Part shown: positions 1-10,041 of the stretch, in pieces
Position numbering within the stretch: position 1 is the first letter of the stretch
How the letters are laid out: each line of letters starts with the position of its first letter
From: Takakia lepidozioides
Lineage: Eukaryota > Streptophyta > Takakiopsida > Takakiales > Takakiaceae
Direction of reading: 5' to 3'
Length of the DNA stretch: 64,000 nt
Assembly: GCA_030704615.1 (NCBI GenBank)
Contig: CM060732.1
Coordinates: forward strand, 29,431,053 to 29,495,052
Notes under the pieces: generated by a model
Told to the model about the DNA's origin: nothing
What the model saw: the letters and a program-made list of their open reading frames with translations, nothing else
Databases searched by the model: none
Translations under genes and position numbers: made by a program

Positions 1-244
1 TATCATGAAACTTCAAATTAGAAGTTCCAAAACAAATTAAAGAAAGCTAAGAAACCAAATTTAAGATCCCACTACAAACCCAATATCCTAAAGAAACTAA
101 CGCAATCAAATGACCTCAATTCCACACTCTACACAGGTTTGGGTGTGTGATTTCTACTAGAGAAGAAAAGATCACATCCATGACTATCACTCTATCTGAT
201 GTCGGTTGAAGCCACCAACGGATGTGTCCTTTCAAATTTGAACT
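1..244. other. no gene seen
   Basis: AT-rich sequence with stops in all frames. No coding, RNA or repeat signal was recognised before the left LTR of the miniature retroelement. Confidence 0.5.
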
Positions 245-461
245 TGTTGGAAATCAATTCTAACATCAACATGTCATATGGTGAATCTTGAAGGGGCACA
301 ACTCTTAGACAAAGAGTTGTGATCCTTGTGATGTAGACCTATTGGTTGTATCAATAGTCACAACTGTTCATATGTCTTAAAGTGAGCATACGCTCACTAT
401 TGTAACATCTTCTTCATTATCAGTTACAAATCACTCTCTTTAGAACTCCATAAATTTAACA
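245..461 (+). repeat. 5' LTR of TRIM-like element
   Basis: Direct repeat partner of 1180-1397. It contains an internal inverted pair, CAACTCTT...AAGAGTTG, around 299-322, which could fold in the transcript. It ends TTTAACA directly before the primer-binding site. Confidence 0.8.
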
Positions 462-1179
462 TGGTATCAAAGCTAGTGCTCAACCAATCCATAGATATCT
501 AATGAGAGTTAACTTAAGATTGTCGTGCCAGTATTATAATACTAGTAGATATGATAGTATTATAACTATCAAATAAGATCTGTCTTCATGATCTAAAAAC
601 ATATTATATATAAAATCAAACTTTGCATCAATATAGTATACTATGATGAACAAATTATTATTAGGCAAAGAAGCCCACATTCGGAATATTCATGGTGAAC
701 AACATATAAATCAGTCATGGAAACAATTGAATTTAGTCATTTCAAGCATTTTGAAGTGTCATTCAAGCATGTAACAATTTACGTTGTTAACGATGTTTGG
801 AGTTCCAACAAATTTGTTTCAGAACCTTCATAGAGTTATGTCATGCGACAATAACTTAAATAAGAGATTTAAGGTGTCATCCCAACAGCACCACTATTGG
901 TGCATTTGAACTTCAAATGAGCAATTTCTCCAACGAGAACTTCTATTTGAAAATCAGGCTGTCTTTAAAGTGATAACAAACTAGTCATGACGACGACTTC
1001 CACTTTGACGTAGTCTCAGTTTGACCAAGGGAAATGGAGCATATGCTAGTGGATGTTGGCCAACGCCAACAACTCTATACATCTCATTTTAAAATTATGT
1101 GAATATGCTTTAATAACATTGTTGGACAAAAATAGGGCCTTCATAATTTAGACTCTTGAATGTTGTCATTGAGGAAAGG

Positions 1180-1397
1180 TGTTGGAAGTCAATTGTAACA
1201 TTCAACATGTCATATGGTGAATCTTGTAGGGACACAACTCTTAAACAAAGAGTTGTGATCCATGTGACTTAGACCTATTGGTTGTATCAATAGTCACAAC
1301 TGTTCATATGTCTTAAAGTGAGCACACGCTCACTATTGTAACATCTTTTTCATTATCAATTACAAATCATTCTATTTAGAACTCCATAAATCTAACA
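1180..1397 (+). repeat. 3' LTR of TRIM-like element
   Basis: Second copy of the ~217-bp terminal repeat. It begins TGTTGGAAGTC after the purine tract and ends CTAACA. Substitutions against the left copy are scattered and mostly transitions. Confidence 0.8.
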
Positions 1398-2379
1398 CCA
1401 TTGTACAGTAGCAATGGATGGAACTCCTAGTCTTCATCCTCAAGTGATTTGAGTTCAATTGATGTGTTGATCGCATCAGAGCGGATTTCGCTCTAGGTAT
1501 GCCAAGTCCATACGTCCATACTGTAGATTAGAGAATTGACATTTGGTAGCTCAACCTCCTATGGGACTGTTGGGCAACTGAAGTCATAGGAGAAAATTAG
1601 AAATCAGGACTTACACCTTGTAATAATTGACTCTGGGGGCTTCAGCGTCACATGTAGAGGTCTAGTGGATTTCAGAGACCTCTAGCCTTCAAAGATCTGA
1701 TCGCTTCTTGTAGTAGAATGTGCAAGAGAATCCTGGCAGTCCGCTCGTAATCACAGCTACAGATTGGCTTGAATTTCATGCATGTCCACAAAAACTAGAA
1801 ATTCTCTGAAGCGAGGATTAAAGCAATCATACGAACATTGCAAGAAATGTGAAGTTGTGAGTATGGGCTGGTAAAATGAAAGCATAGACCACACTCAGAC
1901 GTCCACAAGGTACGCACATCGAACACCTTAGCATCCTTTTGCCTTATGCTATACTTCTGCCGTCCTCTCCGAGTCTCTATCCATTTTGAGCTGCATCCGG
2001 GTGGCTGTCAGAGACAAATCCAAATCTCCAGACTACATACATTAAGAGTGCACTTCGGAGGTCCTTTCGATTCAGGAAATCCTGTGTCATGGCAATTGGC
2101 TTTCTTTCACCCAATGAGGATTCAACTGGTTGAATGGGAGGATATCATAGTGCGGGTTTACTTGTGATTTGGATGGTAGAAGCTTGAAGGTGAAACTGAG
2201 TAGATTGATAGAAACTATGACAGTAAGTCAATAAGCCACCTGCAGCTCAAGGTGGTGATCTAACAGATGGTTGAACAAATGTAGAGAGAAAACTTAAGTA
2301 CCTAAGAAGAAGCCTCCAGAAGAGAAGGAGAAACTTCTAGAAGACTCAGCTATGTCTGTCACATATTAATTATACTAGG
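1398..2379. other. no gene seen
   Basis: Only short ORFs occur, the longest being 73 codons at 1946-2167 with no recognisable motif. No RNA gene or repeat was identified. Confidence 0.5.
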
Positions 2380-2800
2380 GTAGCCTGTGTTGTTGGCCTA
2401 AGTGTCCAGTGTCATCTAAGTCCAAGTACAATCCCCTATGTATCTAGAGACCCTTATATTTAGGAGATCTAGGCCTAGGGTAGCCTGTGCCATTGGCCTA
2501 TGTGTTAAGAATTGAAATCTCAGTCCAAGTGCAGTCCCCTATGTATTCAAGTAGCGTCTTCTATGTCAAGGCCCATGTGTGAAGAATTGAAATCTAAGCC
2601 CAAGTGCAATTTCTTATATATCCAAGTGGGTCTCATATGGCAAGGCCCAAGTGCGACCTCTAGCATAGTCTAAGCCATTGGCCCATGTGTGAAGAATTGA
2701 AATCTAAGCCCAAGTGCAATCTTCTATTCATGTAAAGTGCATCTCCCATGTACAGGCCCAAGTGTCCAGTGTCATCTAAGTCCAAGTGCAATCCCATATC
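2380..2800 (+). repeat. degenerate tandem repeat
   Basis: A phrase of the form 'gtgtgaagaattgaaatc / taagcccaagtgcaat' recurs near 2508, 2578, 2690 and 2760, with shortened variants between ('ggcccaagtgtccagtgtc', 'ccccctatgtat'-like spacers). The unit is variable, about 60-120 bp, and has no coding frame. It looks like a decayed minisatellite next to the PPR fragments. Confidence 0.6.
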
Positions 2801-3036
2801 TAATATATTTTTTTTTTCCAGAGAGCCTACGACCAGATTTGAACCGGAGACCTTTCCCTTGATATCTCTCCCGTCGAGGCTCCAACCAGTGTCCCATGAA
2901 TGCCCACTTTGCCATTTTTGCTTATTTTTGTGAATTTCCAGCGACCAAAAGTACTTGGAATTCCGTATCTCCCACACCGCAGGTCCAAAAATCATGAGAC
3001 CAAGCCGGTGCACCCCTCCTTGTCGAGGGCTTTCCA

Positions 3037-3740
3037 ATGGTATCGAGCACCAGCATTGGGGCCTTGCGGTTTGGGATGGTACGGATTCATTCGCGGTTTG
3101 GGATGCTTGACATCCCGGTTTGGTATGGTATGAATGCTTTTACCAAGCATGGGTGTGGTATGAATGCTTTGGAGACCTATGAGCAAATGATGGGGAAAGG
3201 GTGGAAGCCCGACCACATCGTGCATTTGTGTGCGTTTGCAGTGCATATGCAAGCCTGGCAGCCCTGGAAAAGGGCAAGGGCAAAGAGGTGCATGGCGACA
3301 TCGTCAGAGCTGGAATCGTACCAGATGTGATCCTGAACAATACCCTGGTGGACATGTATGCCAAATGTGGGAGCATCGAGCATGCAAAGGGAGTGTTCGA
3401 CAATATGGCGGAACGAGATGCGGTGTCGTGGAGTGCGATGCTCGCAGGATATGCACAACAGGGGCGCGAGATGGAGGCTTTGGAGACGTATGAGCAAATG
3501 ATGTGCAAAGGGGTGAAACCCAACCGCAACACGTGTGTGTGCGTTTGCAATGCATGTGCAAGCGTGGCAGCCCTGGAAAAGGGCAAAGAGGTGCATGGCG
3601 ACATCGTCAGAGCTGGAATCGTACCAGATCTGATCCTGAACAATACCCTGGTGGAAAATAGGAATAGAGTGTGTGTACATAATCATCCAAGAGGGCCAGA
3701 TTTCAAGCACAAGATCACCTATGATTCCCTGTGGAAATAG
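3037..3740 (+). pseudogene. PLS-class PPR protein fragment (copy A)
   Basis: The reading frame 3201-3740 holds about two and a half PPR motifs of the PLS type found in plant organellar RNA-binding proteins. Diagnostic pieces are 'LEKGKEVHGDIVRAG', 'NTLVDMYAKCGSIEHAK', 'VFDNMAERDAVSWSAML' and 'AGYAQQG'. The fragment starts inside a motif, has no organelle-targeting N-terminus or E/DYW tail, and ends in unrelated sequence after 'NTLVE'. Upstream, 3060-3140 carries small tandem duplications ('gcggtttgggatg'). The stretch 3141-3390 is nearly identical to 4197-4444. A short duplicated half-motif (3480-3655) repeats the 'EKGKEVHGDIVRAGIVPD' module. Family assignment is firm. It is a partial, rearranged copy that cannot make a full PPR protein. 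Confidence 0.8.
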
Positions 3741-3742
3741 CT

Positions 3743-4509
3743 ACAAGAAACCTGCATGGGTAGATGGTCAACTAAAGGCAGCAGCTGCAGCGGCACAGTT
3801 GATAAAATCAGGCACCTCAACCATGACCACAGCCTCTGGAAGAGGATCAAGAGAGGGAGTCCACAATGCCTCTTCTGGCACTTCTGAGCATGTGAAGATG
3901 CTTTGTGAGGCAGGCAGAGTGAAAGAGGCTCTACAGACTTTAAACCAAGGAGGCATTTCAGCAGATTCAGAAACGTATGTCTGTCTCTTACATAAGTGCA
4001 TCAAGGTGAAAGGCCTGGAAGCTGGAAAGTAGGTGCACACTCACATGATCCAAAGTGGATTCACGCCAAATGTTTTTCTCCTCAGCACCCTTGTCAACAT
4101 GTATGTTAAGTGCGGGAGCATCATGGATGCTCACCAAGTGTTCAACAGAATGCCTCAACGATCTTTGATCACATGGAATATAATGTTGGCAGGATTTACC
4201 AAGCATGGGTGTGGTATGAATGCTTTGGAGACCTATGAGCAAATGATGGGGGAAGGGGTGAAGCCCGACCACATCACGTTTGTGTGCATTTGCAGTGCGT
4301 GTGCAAGCCTGGCAGCCCTGGAAAAAGGCAAGGGCAAAGAGGTGCATGGCGACATCGTCAGAGCTGGAATCGTACCAGATGTGATCCTGAACAATACCCT
4401 AGTGGACATGTATGTCAAATGTGGGAGCATCGAGCATGCAAAGGTCCCAACATGTATAGTTAAAGCTCTATCTGTCCCATTTGGGTGGAAGGAGATCGGC
4501 AGAGTCTGA
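3743..4509 (+). pseudogene. PLS-class PPR protein fragment (copy B)
   Basis: Two consecutive frames, 3673-4032 and 4033-4509, read as one PPR protein interrupted by a single TAG at 4030-4032. Before the stop: 'MLCEAGRVKEALQTL' and 'YVCLLHKCIKVKGLEAGK'. After it: 'VHTHMIQSGFTPNVFLLSTL', 'NMYVKCGSIMDAHQVFNRMP' and 'SLITWNIMLAGFTKHG'. PPR proteins normally have 'GKQVH' here, so the stop looks like CAG to TAG. The frame then enters the block shared with copy A and breaks off at 4444 inside 'CGSIEHAK'. The Gly/Ala-rich, low-complexity stretch around residues 30-75 of the first frame could be an N-terminal linker. A single nonsense change plus 3' truncation makes this a pseudogene. Confidence 0.8.
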
Positions 4510-4988
4510 TTTAACTGTTGAATTAGTGACTGGATTGTTGGCTCATAAGGGTATGTTGTGATCGTTTCACGAGTTGTTGAATATCTGCTGTTCAGTCAAA
4601 TCACACAATTTGTGTACTGCTTTCCCTCTCATATTTACGACATTTACCACAGATTTCCCCAACTGAATGTAGTTTGAAGGATGGCTGGAAGAGAGAGGGT
4701 AGGAGGAGAGCCAGGAAGAGACAATAAGGCAAAGTATATCTAGATAACCCACTTGTAAACAATGTCCATGCTAGGTGTGAATTTTTTGCACCATTAGCAA
4801 GTGATACGCATCAATTGTAGAGACACGAACAGTCTTATAAAGTAGTCAGTAAGGCTTTTAATGAATAACACAATTCTGTTGCACTCGATCACACAACAGT
4901 CATGGTTCATGCAACCCTCTGTACAAATAGGTGCACCTAATGGCGATTTTATGATGAGCAACTGAAGGAACTTTGTTGACCAGGATGT
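4445..4988. other. no gene seen
   Basis: Sequence after the PPR break point. Only short ORFs with no recognisable motif occur. Confidence 0.5.
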
Positions 4989-5183
4989 GTGTTTCCTTCA
5001 AAAGTCAGTGCGGAAGGAGAATTTCATGTTAGCACCTGCTCCTCCATTGCAGGAAAAATAACAAGTCTGGACCTTGGGAACAACAATATAAAGCCTAAAG
5101 GAAAGTTCCATGTGGCAGAATACATTAAAAAGAGCAAAATCTTGCAATGGTTGAATTTGTACGTGAATGACATTGATGAATAA
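4989..5183 (+). pseudogene. leucine-rich repeat fragment (ribonuclease-inhibitor type)
   Basis: A 64-codon frame contains 'ITSLDLGNNNIKPKGKFHV' followed 28 residues later by 'LQWLNLYVNDIDE'. The spacing L..LdLg.N.I...G and L.wLnL..NdI matches two consecutive 28-residue RI-type LRRs, as in NLR-like and RNase-inhibitor proteins. It stops after the second repeat. No neighbouring LRRs are found, so it is a short exon or gene fragment of unknown function. Confidence 0.5.
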
Positions 5184-5569
5184 GTTCAACCTCTAATCCT
5201 TTCCAAAACCTTCAGAATACTTGGGACTCACATTATTATCACATTTCAACCACAATCTTGATTCCTTCCTCATCATTTTATTCATTATTGAAATAGAAAT
5301 TATGTGCTTTCACTCTGTAGTGTACTCCAGAAAGTAAAGATGTTAAGATTTGTTTGGTTTCATTTTCCAGGGCGCGAGAGAGTAGCTGAAGAGGAGAGGA
5401 AGCTTGGTCACATAATACTCGGGACTGACACATGAGCAGTGGTAGTAGTACATTTTTTTAGAATTTTCTGATATTGAATGTCATGAGTGGAAACTTATGG
5501 TTGTGGGGTGGGGTGATGGTTCAGGCAGCAAATCGTCCGTTGAACGTGCCACTGTGAAGGTGTCAAGAC
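5184..5569. other. no gene seen
   Basis: Non-coding spacer between the LRR fragment and the low-complexity tract. No features were recognised. Confidence 0.5.
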
Positions 5570-5745
5570 TGATTATATCAATATCAAAATCAATTTTATC
5601 AAGATCAATATCAACATCATTATCATTATCATTACCATTATCAAGACAAATGATTTTTTTCAAAGACATTTGTTTTTATCAAGCCGAATGATTTTTATTA
5701 GAAACAATTGTTTTTATCAAGACAAATGAGTTTTAACTATTTCCG
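5570..5745 (+). repeat. low-complexity ATCA/TATCAA repeat
   Basis: Runs of 'tatcaatatcaaaatca', 'atcattatcattatcatta' and three copies of 'tttttatcaagacaaatga'-like units. Compositionally simple, no coding potential. Confidence 0.7.
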
Positions 5746-5859
5746 TTAAAATTTCAGATAGACCTATACAGTCATTATTTATTTTATCAAAAGGCTCATG
5801 TCCACAGAAAATACAATTACTTATTTGTGAAACATATTTCCAGATGTATATAACTCCAA

Positions 5860-6749
5860 ATGAAAATGGAAAAAGAAATTGCTAAGAGACGGAGAAAGTA
5901 TGCTTTAAATAAAGAGAAACTAAATAATGAGCGACGGAAAAGATGTAAATCTCAACCGACTCCCGATCCAGACAAAACAAATGCCAAACGAAGGGAAAAA
6001 TACAGATTTGAACATCCACCACAAACCACGGAAATAAATCTAGACAAAACAAATGCTATACGAAGGGAAAAAATATAGATTTGAACATCCACCACAAACC
6101 ACGGAAATAGACCCAGACGAAACAAATGCTAAACGAAGGGGAAAATACAGATTTGAACATCCACCACCAACCACGGAAATAGAATTTCAACCCACTCCTG
6201 ATCCAGACGAAACAAATAGTAAACGAAGGGAAAAATATAGATTCGAACATCCACCGCAAACCATGGAAATAGAATTTCAACCCAGTCCACGAAACAAATA
6301 CTAAACGACGGGAAAAATACAGATTCGAACATCCACAAGAAATCACGGAAATAGATCCAGACAAAACAAATGCTAAACGAAAGACAAAATATGCATTCCA
6401 AAAAAACCAAGATTCATTGTTCAAAGATAAAATATGTGTTGCACAATTTCAGAAATATATTACAAACGAAAATGAAGAGAAGGAAAAACTCAAAAGAAAA
6501 CGACAACAAATGTATAGCACTCTTGCGAAAAACCCAAAGAACGATCATGAGTTCCCACCAAAAATATGCCTGGAGAACAACTTGTTTTGTTTATCCAACT
6601 TCAACAAATACATTAGTAATGCAACTTTCACCAATCTGTATTGTTGTGTTTGCAGCAGAGACATATCAACCTCCAACATGTTGAAATGGAGAATCGATGA
6701 ATTACCCAGTGAGATCTTGAAGCACATGAAAAGGTGGCTCAGCCTATAA
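5860..6749 (+). pseudogene. Helitron replicase N-terminal region
   Basis: Overlapping frames at 5860-6078, 6053-6304 and 6370-6749 form a broken N-terminus. It begins with a basic segment ('KRRRKYALNKEKLNNERR'), continues as five or six ~24-residue repeats (core 'KRREKYRFEHPPQTTEI'), then runs through 'CCVCSRDISTSNM' and ends at a stop in 6747-6749. Arg/Lys-rich repeat leaders of this kind are common in Helitron RepHel proteins, and the next frames downstream are clear Helitron domains in the same orientation. Several single-base frameshifts and the stop at 6749 inactivate it. Position in the element is more convincing than any single motif. Confidence 0.6.
5960..6390 (+). repeat. coding tandem repeat, ~70 bp unit
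   Basis: The DNA phrase 'aaatacagatttgaacatcc' followed by 'accacggaaat' recurs near 5997, 6070, 6144, 6230 and 6314. It encodes the 'KYRFEHPP' repeat of the Helitron leader. Two units carry an extra 'EFQPTPDPDETN' spacer, so the array grew by unequal steps. Confidence 0.75.
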
Positions 6750-6800
6750 GTAGAAAGCCACTTCGAAGAACATATTCTCCTATAAGAGGTTCCCCAAGAA

Positions 6801-7616
6801 TTGATCAATGACACAAAACATCAGTTGGACGAATTAAATGGGTTGTTATTGGACAAACGAGGAGTATCAAATACTGCACGTACCATCTTCATTTGTAAAA
6901 CCTGCAGTTCCACCTTGAAAATTAACATGATGCCAAAGTTTGCACTCGCTAACGATTTATGGATCGGAAAAGTTCACAACATTTTGCCAAAGTTAACCAT
7001 GGTTGAAGAAGCATTAATAGCAAGATACCATTGTCGTGTGATGTTGTTCAAATTACGATATGTAAACAAGGGCGGATTGAGAGGAAATTTGGCGAGTTTT
7101 GCTCAAAATCCAGGTCGTGCGGTTGAATTGCTTAACAAATTGCGACAACCCTTAGATTCATTATCCGATATTGTCGCCGTCCACTTTGTCGGCATTTCAC
7201 ATCCACCCGTTGACGTTGTGAAAACATGTAATTTGTCATACGTACATAGACTTGCAGTGACAACATGGTTAACATGGCTGAAAAACAATCACACGGGTTA
7301 CAAAGACATTCAAATTGATAACGACATATTGGATAGACTACCCCACGATATTCCACCATCAATCTTGAGATCGGTGTTTGCATCCACAGATATTGACTTC
7401 GCCAACGCTGAACATCGTATCAACATAACGGACTTGCATAACAAAAAAATATCAATCAACAAAGACGACGATACGATCCAACCCGTCATAGACACCTCTG
7501 GACTCATCGAATTTGACGGAATAGACATAAAGTACGACGATCTAATCTCCAACGCTTTAAATGGATTGCAACTACAACAAAATATGTACATTTCATACAC
7601 GCAGAAACCAAAATGA
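6801..7616 (+). pseudogene. Helitron conserved N-terminal region (DUF6570-like)
   Basis: A 271-codon open frame resembling the region that precedes the Rep domain in many Helitron proteins. Recognisable pieces are 'IFICKTCSSTLKINMMPKFA', 'NDLWIGKVHNILPKLTMVEE' and 'ALIARYHCRVMLFKLRY', matching the family pattern 'C..C...L.....P..al.N.l..g..p..L..L...Ee.li'. The acidic tail is probably a linker. It lies between the repeat leader and the Rep domain, all in the same orientation, and is separated from both by stops. On its own it is a long ORF, but it belongs to one decayed RepHel gene. Confidence 0.7.
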
Positions 7617-7719
7617 TGAACGAATACACAAACCCAAAACTGATCGCGTGAATGTTTCCAACGTTATTTCCGTTTGAAATCGGCGTAACCAAAAAAAAAA
7701 AACCGTCCAATTAAAGTAA

Positions 7720-8732
7720 TTTTGGAGGCCCACGTTGAGTATTTAATGAGTCTGACTGATATCCATCACGACTTTTCGAAACACCACTTATTTCTATTTT
7801 TCATGTTCAATCTAATGCAACGTAGATAAATATGCCTGGGCGCAAAATTGACAGTGTCGAGATCGGCATTTCAAAGTGAAACACAACTCCTTAACAATAT
7901 CCGTTCAGAAGACTTCAACGAAATAATAGACGACGTGAAAACAATAAACAACAAACCGGAAATACAAAAGTTATTGCGGTACTTAAAAGTATCAAGTAAA
8001 CACGTGATGGCATCTGGAAGTAGTCGCGCAACACAAAGGAACGAAAAATTCAGCATGATGCAACAATTGAGAACACCGAGCTTATTCTTCACTTTGAATC
8101 CAACATTCGTACATCATCATTTCGTGTCGCTGCTAAGTGGAAACGACATCGATCTTGACATTTTTTTCGACGTCAACCTCCTGGACCACAATGAAAGGCG
8201 TGCAATTGTTGATCTCAAGCTAAATTTGTAGACATCATGGTCAATGGAGTTTTTAAATACCTCATGCGTGTCAGAGAGACTGCCCAAACCACCACAACAA
8301 ATACATGAGTACTTGGAAACATAAACGCTTATTACGGTTGTTACGAAACGGCAAAAAATGGTTCACTTCACATACACACATGGCTATGGCTAGAAAATGC
8401 CCCAGATCCAAAACGACCTCGTACAAAAACTAAAAGACGACGAAGAATTCAAACGCAAAATGTTGGCATATTTGGACAATATCATAGTATGTGATTTGGT
8501 CCAATTCAAATCCGAAATACCAATCGACGACGATATTCCACCCACAACAATTGACCCCAACAGCGAAGAAAATAATGTAAACACCGAAATCTATCCTTGT
8601 ACTACTAGACCTCCCGATGTTCACTCTAAAAAATCTCATGCTGACTTTGCGCGTGACGTTTCAAAACTGCTGAATGTATGCGATCGCCACGTTTGCAATC
8701 CCGCGTGCTACAAAACCAACGAAGATGTTTAA
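7720..8732 (+). pseudogene. Helitron Rep (HUH nuclease) domain, first part
   Basis: The frame 7848-8231 contains 'MMQQLRTPSLFFTLNP', the motif-1 region of Helitron Rep ('lfiTlnp'). Reading past a stop and a frame change, 8320-8400 encodes 'AKNGSLHIHTWLWLENAP', the HUH metal-binding motif (His-Ile-His here), expected 100-150 residues downstream. Then 8397-8732 has 'VCDRHVCNPACYK', like the Cys/His segment (H.C...CYK) typical of these proteins, followed by a TAA where the family continues 'K..CRfgFP', seen as 'KKNCRYGFPA' just after it. Rep nicks DNA to start rolling-circle transposition. At least three lesions make this copy non-functional. Confidence 0.8.
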
Positions 8733-8751
8733 AAAAAGAATTGTAGATACG

Positions 8752-9835
8752 GATTTCCTGCTGTCTTAGTTGAAGAAACGCATTTCGACGACGAAACCGG
8801 GCTGCTGCATATAAAACGAACCGACAGATGGTTGAACAACGCAAATCCATGGATGTTAGTATCAGGAAGATGCAACCACTATTTGAAATTCATCGGTGCT
8901 TCCGGAAAAGACGCAAAGGCTCTAATATACAACATCACGGATTACATCACAAAATCTTCCGTCTATACATCATACATGTATTCGCTCTTGCAAATAGCCG
9001 TAAAAAAGATCAAAACGACTTATGACGATCTATATTCCGAATATTCAGTTGAGAAAAGCCGCAAATTGTTGATCCGATGTTTAAACACGATCGGATCGCA
9101 ACAAGAGATCTCGGCAACAAGGGCAGTCAGTTACCTTATGAAATATCCAGACCATTTGACAAACCGCCAGTTTGCATATCTACCGTGGTATAGTTTATCG
9201 GCATGGATTCGCGAACAAGAACAATCTCAATCGAACGAAGATGGAAACAACGATATGAACAACATACATGACGATAACGACCCCAAAAACACCTTTAAAA
9301 TGTTCAAAGTCGAAAGATCCAAGCATAATGACAAGTTGATTATGTATAATTTCTGCATCGATTACCAAAGCAGACCACACAAGTTCGACGAAATGTCACC
9401 TTACGAGTTCTGCAGTAAATCGTGCAAAGTGAAAAACCCATACTACTACAAATTCATGCATGAACATCCACAAAGTGACACCTACAGTGTATATGAATCT
9501 CAAGCAACCAAAGTGCCGGTAATACAAGGCTACAAAATACCTTCGAAAAAAAATGATGCGACAACGTACGCTCGCGCAATATGTATTTTATTCATGCCAT
9601 GGAGATTTATCCACGACTTAAAGCCAAAATTACAACAAAGTTGGGAAGACTCTCTCAACGAACTATATCCAATATGTTCGGAATTCAACAGAAAAATCAT
9701 CGCAAATATCGACATGCTGCATGAATGCAAAGAATCACGAAACTCCGACAAACTGTTATTGAAGAACGAAAATCCAGACGACGAAGAGAATGTAGAGGAC
9801 ATCAACATCGATCCCGGATCACCCTATAGATGGCT
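8752..9835 (+). pseudogene. Helitron Rep domain, tyrosine region, and linker towards helicase
   Basis: Continuation of the Rep domain. 'NANPWMLVSGRCNHYLKFIG' is followed by 'DAKALIYNITDYITKSS', which holds the two-tyrosine catalytic block (Y...DY.TK) of Helitron Rep. After this come 'QEISATRAVSYLMKYPDHLT' and 'FMPWRFIHDLKP', both in the expected order before the helicase. The frame is open for about 335 residues, then leaves Helitron sequence at ~9835 and enters retrotransposon-derived sequence. The Pif1-type helicase that should follow is missing here; a C-terminal piece occurs in the opposite orientation at 12,044-12,679. Confidence 0.8.
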
Positions 9836-10035
9836 CAGTGATGCGAGCCAAGGCCATTGTGACAGACGCGGTCTCATACGATGTCCTGGTTGGTGGGGCA
9901 GTGTTGTACCCCATGGGCTTCACCCTGGATTTTTGGGAGGAGTCAGCTTCCTATAGGCCTGCATGGCAGTCAAGGGAGGGCCGGCGTGTGCAGCTCCCTG
10001 TGACGTTCATAGGAGGAGTTGTGGTTGCCCAGTGA
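9836..10035 (+). pseudogene. retrotransposon aspartic-protease tail
   Basis: A short frame reads 'AKAIVTDAVSYDVLVGGAVL', then 'YPMGFTLDFWEE', 'SYRPAW' and 'LPVTFIGG'. The block 'YDVLVG..vLYP.GF.lDFW' resembles the C-terminal half of a Ty3/gypsy-type protease, where '(I/Y)D.ilG.d.L' is conserved. The Asp-Thr/Ser-Gly active site would lie upstream and is absent because the segment is cut at the Helitron junction. It stops seven bases before the next frame, which carries the methyltransferase remnant, so the two probably formed one polyprotein. Confidence 0.5.
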
Positions 10036-10041
10036 GGCAAG

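Larger units (their letters stand above)
245..1397 (+). mobile_element. miniature LTR retrotransposon (TRIM-like)
   Basis: Two direct repeats of about 217 bp, 245-461 and 1180-1397, begin TGTTGGAA and end TAACA, the expected TG...CA LTR termini. The left copy is followed at once by TGGTATCAAAGCT (462-474), which matches the initiator Met-tRNA primer-binding site of plant LTR elements. The right copy is preceded by a purine run, GAGGAAAGG (1171-1179), suitable as a polypurine tract. The ~718-bp interior has no useful ORF, so the element is non-autonomous. LTR size fits TRIM elements; the interior is longer than typical. No matching 5-bp target duplication is visible (GAACT on the left, CCATT on the right), so the ends have decayed or recombined. 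The two LTRs differ at roughly 10% of sites by eye, which suggests an old insertion. Confidence 0.8.
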
